Shown here piece after piece: positions 61,318 to 64,000 of a stretch of DNA of 64,000 bases (position 1 is its first letter; each line of letters starts with the position of its first letter). The notes under the pieces are model-generated. The model was given only the letters and a program-made list of their open reading frames with translations. It searched no databases and was not told where the DNA came from. A program made the translations under genes and the position numbers. The stretch is taken from assembly GCA_902729315.2 (NCBI GenBank), contig LR746265.1:5374892-5438891 (forward strand). The letters are read 5' to 3'. The stretch comes from Spirodela intermedia. Taxonomy: Eukaryota; Streptophyta; Magnoliopsida; Alismatales; Araceae.

Positions 61318-64000
61318 AATTGAACGAATACCCCTTTCTGTTTGATTGTTTGTGGACGTAAATGGGTTGAAGCTGGAGGTTGAAATGATAAACGGCGGGG
61401 TCAGAATGGATGCCATGGTACCCTTTATTGTTTGAATTCCTAGCTCAAGGTCCGTGTGTTACCATCACTCTATCTTTTGGATGGTCAGATAAGTTCTCCC
61501 GACGGCAGGAGGCTTGGGGCGTTGTGATAATAGAAGGGTAGGAATACCTACAATGGACGACAAATCAATCGCAAAACGTGGTACCCACCTCGTATGGTTA
61601 TGTCCGAAGAATCACGAACGAATGTATATATGTACACGATAAGATAGAGTAAAAATGGAAAAATAAAAAGAAATGATGTATTGGGATTTACGTGGTTTGG
61701 AGAGATCCTCAGACATCATTGGAGAATAAAAAGATTTATTGAAGTGAAAGAACAAACCGAAACATAACCTTTTAGATGATCTATGTTGAACAAGTCTTCT
61801 TCTCCAAGGTGGAGTGGTCAAAATAAACGTCTCAATTATGATTGAGGCTCACTCACCAAAGGAAATAGAGGAATCACTCCAGCCTCGCACTCTCTCTCTC
61901 CTTTCATTTTTCTCTCACGTTCTCTCTCATTTCATTTTCTCTCCTCTTTTAATAGAGGAGAGAGAGGGAGGAAGAAATGGATGGGAGTATGGTATATGAT
62001 TGATTGGTTAACATGAGGTTAGACCTACTTAAGATGTGATTAATAGTTTAGAATGATGGTACATGATTTCTTGGTTTCACACAGTTTTAGCCTCCTGCAA
62101 TTGGTAGACTCGTCTCCCTAGAGGAGTCAAGCGCTTGAGAGGCTTTAGTTGGCTGCGTAAAGAAACACTATATTCGAGGTCAATATCTCTCAAATGGGTT
62201 GGCATTTCTCCTTAAGATTCTTGACCATTGTGGTTGAGTTGATTATCTGGTTGTTTCCCCGCGCTGACCTTTACCAGGTGTCCTCTAAATCACGAGAAGG
62301 GTGGCACTAAAACGTCAACTCATCATTCTGTTTGATATTATTTGAAAAAATTAATAAGATTCCATCACTGATTTGAGCGGTGATTTGAATATCGGAGCCA
62401 ATTAATCACCAACAGTTCGCCTGAACTATTGATCACAGTTTATAGAAACCTCTTTTCAGGCCAAGAGAGGTCCTTTTAGAGGTTTCCAAACAGTGATGAT
62501 GCAATCGATAAGGAGCTTCCCACCTTACAAGGTCTCCCGAGAGCTAAGCACTTAATCCTGTGCTATAATTTTAATTATATACATGTTATCTGTGCTTTAT
62601 AGTTGAGAATTTAAGTGTCTAACCGTTAGCACAGATAATTGTTGACCATCATGTTGGTGGCCTGTTAAGTTCAAATTTCAACATCATTAACCACTTTGTA
62701 AGAGCTTAACAGTCAACGATGCTTAAAACGAAGAGACTATCATTTCACAGAAAATCAGAATAACGAATCATGCATGAAATGTGCATATGAGACAGCGAGA
62801 GAAAGAGAGAGAGATAGAGAGAGATTTTAATTCATTTTACGCCTAGAATTGAGTAAACAGCATAATTATTTTAATCGTTAGTTAATGGCTTCATAAATTT
62901 ACTGGTATAATTCGCATGAAACTGTCATGTCATGGTGAATAACATCCGAGTTCCTCCTGTCTATTACTTTGATGGTTTGAAACATGATGTGATAATAAAT
63001 GCGAAAGAATCCCTAAGCATCCGCATCACCCACTGAATAAATTGTAAGCAAAGAACAACGGTGAATTCCTTAATCAATTCATGCGTCGAGACCCAGTTCA
63101 GATTTGAACCGAATTCCAACTGGCTGCGTTCCAATCTGACCAGCTGATCCATTTTACCATGCTTTATCCTGGAACATCACTCAATCACTCACATCTTACG
63201 ACCCCACACGTCCATATCGGCTTCCGATCCCACATTCTATCTGGAGTCAACGTCCTGCGTGGGAAGCTAAAAAGCACTCCTAGTGAGAGATTCCCGGGGA
63301 TCTCGAACCGACATAGCAGATCAGGACACATCGACTCGCCGGTCCTCTCTCATTAACTCGAGATCTTATCGTATTGTGTCAAAGATCTGAGGATCATGCT
63401 GAGATGAACAGGGAGAACCACCGCGCTGAACCTGTGAACTGGAATTAGTTGAGACTTAGGTCCGACTCGCCAGGGCATGATTGAGGACGGCAGGTGTCTC
63501 TATAGAGTCCCTCGTTGGCTCTCCGGGTCTGTAGAATCTCTCAGCAGGCAGCATCACGGCCTATCATTTTCCGTAGTGGTGGGCTGCAGCATCTTTATCC
63601 GCGTCTTTTGGAGGTTGTCAGGTAATGAACGAAGAAGAACCGGAATGGTCTTTTTCCCCGCCCACCGCCGCCCAAACCTTCCCGTTGTATCATCGAGAAG
63701 AGTTAGAGCCGTCTTACCAGTGGTGCATACAGCTCTCGCCCGCAGAAAATGTATGTTAATACTGAAGCCGGAAGTTGAGTGGGCGGCGCTCGAGCCGCCC
63801 GCAGAAAATTCCCACCGAGTCAATGATTTCTCCGGCGGGCCCTAGCCGGCGAACTCAATGTCTGAGGCGGGCTCACTGGGCAAAGTAGGATCGAGCGGTA
63901 TGGCGAATAATTGGCCCCGCCATGTCGCAAGCGTGATAGCTGCGACTCGCCTCGGATAGACAAATCCCCGCCCTGCGTCTACTGGCCGTCGTGGTCCACT
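61318..64000. other. Gene-free right end of the window
   Basis: It begins with the FMO 3' UTR. Short GA/CT runs lie near 61890-61966 and 62795-62824. The open frame at 63477-63845 has no recognised domain and overlaps a minus-strand frame. No RNA gene or repeat terminus is seen. Confidence 0.5.

Noticed and set aside
2345-62824. Simple GA/CT arrays considered as CRISPR-like or structured repeats
   Set aside because: They are pure dinucleotide microsatellites with no spacers; CRISPR arrays are not expected in a plant nuclear genome.

Overview
This is nuclear DNA of a flowering plant, most likely a monocot. The evidence is spliceosomal genes with short GT-AG introns, GC-rich first exons that become AT-richer downstream, plant-only protein families (isoprenylated HMA proteins, a NGATHA-type B3 factor, an 8-cysteine proline-rich lipid-transfer-like protein, a GS-OX-like FMO), very many GA/CT and TA microsatellites, and decayed Ty1/copia retrotransposons. 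A Zingiberales or palm relative would fit, but I cannot fix the species from the sequence.

Layout: 0-6 kb holds three heavy-metal-associated (HMA) protein genes in -, +, - orientation: HIPP-a at 352-896, HIPP-b at 3078-3592 and HIPP-c at 5008-5502. HIPP-a and HIPP-c are CaaX-tailed paralogues; HIPP-b has lost both the CxxC metal site and the lipidation tail. After about 3.7 kb of non-coding DNA comes a small minus-strand gene (9192-9398) with a PFPRR-type motif. Next is a large five-exon plant-specific gene on the + strand (10587-18951) with a 3.7 kb first intron. A long, CT/GA-rich, gene-free upstream region (19-24.6 kb) leads into a single-exon NGATHA-like B3 transcription factor (24670-25794). 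From 25.8 to 32.3 kb I see no gene.

At 32323-32460 there is a convincing first exon of mitochondrial TIM13, with site II and telo-box promoter elements, but I cannot find its second exon. About 1.1 kb further on begins an AT-rich block (roughly 33-50.6 kb) dominated by dead copia elements. One is structurally complete (33608-41607, exactly 8.0 kb, minus orientation, with target-site duplication, two short LTRs, primer-binding site and polypurine tract). A second element lies at about 43.7-46.97 kb (integrase, reverse transcriptase and primer-binding site visible).

From 50.6 kb the DNA becomes GC-richer and genic again: a six-fold TTGAC cluster (50787-50867), a long near-perfect inverted repeat able to fold as a snap-back hairpin (52788-53120), an 8-cysteine HyPRP/LTP-like gene (54321-54728, minus), a short stretch resembling plastid ycf2 (about 55230-55360), and a seven-exon flavin-containing monooxygenase gene (58483-61317). 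The last 2.7 kb holds no gene I can support.

The genes do not form a pathway; this is an ordinary eukaryotic neighbourhood. The items most worth a second look are the hairpin, the orphan TIM13 exon next to the retroelement block, the readable 84-nt intron of HIPP-c, the plastid-like fragment and the small PFPRR gene.
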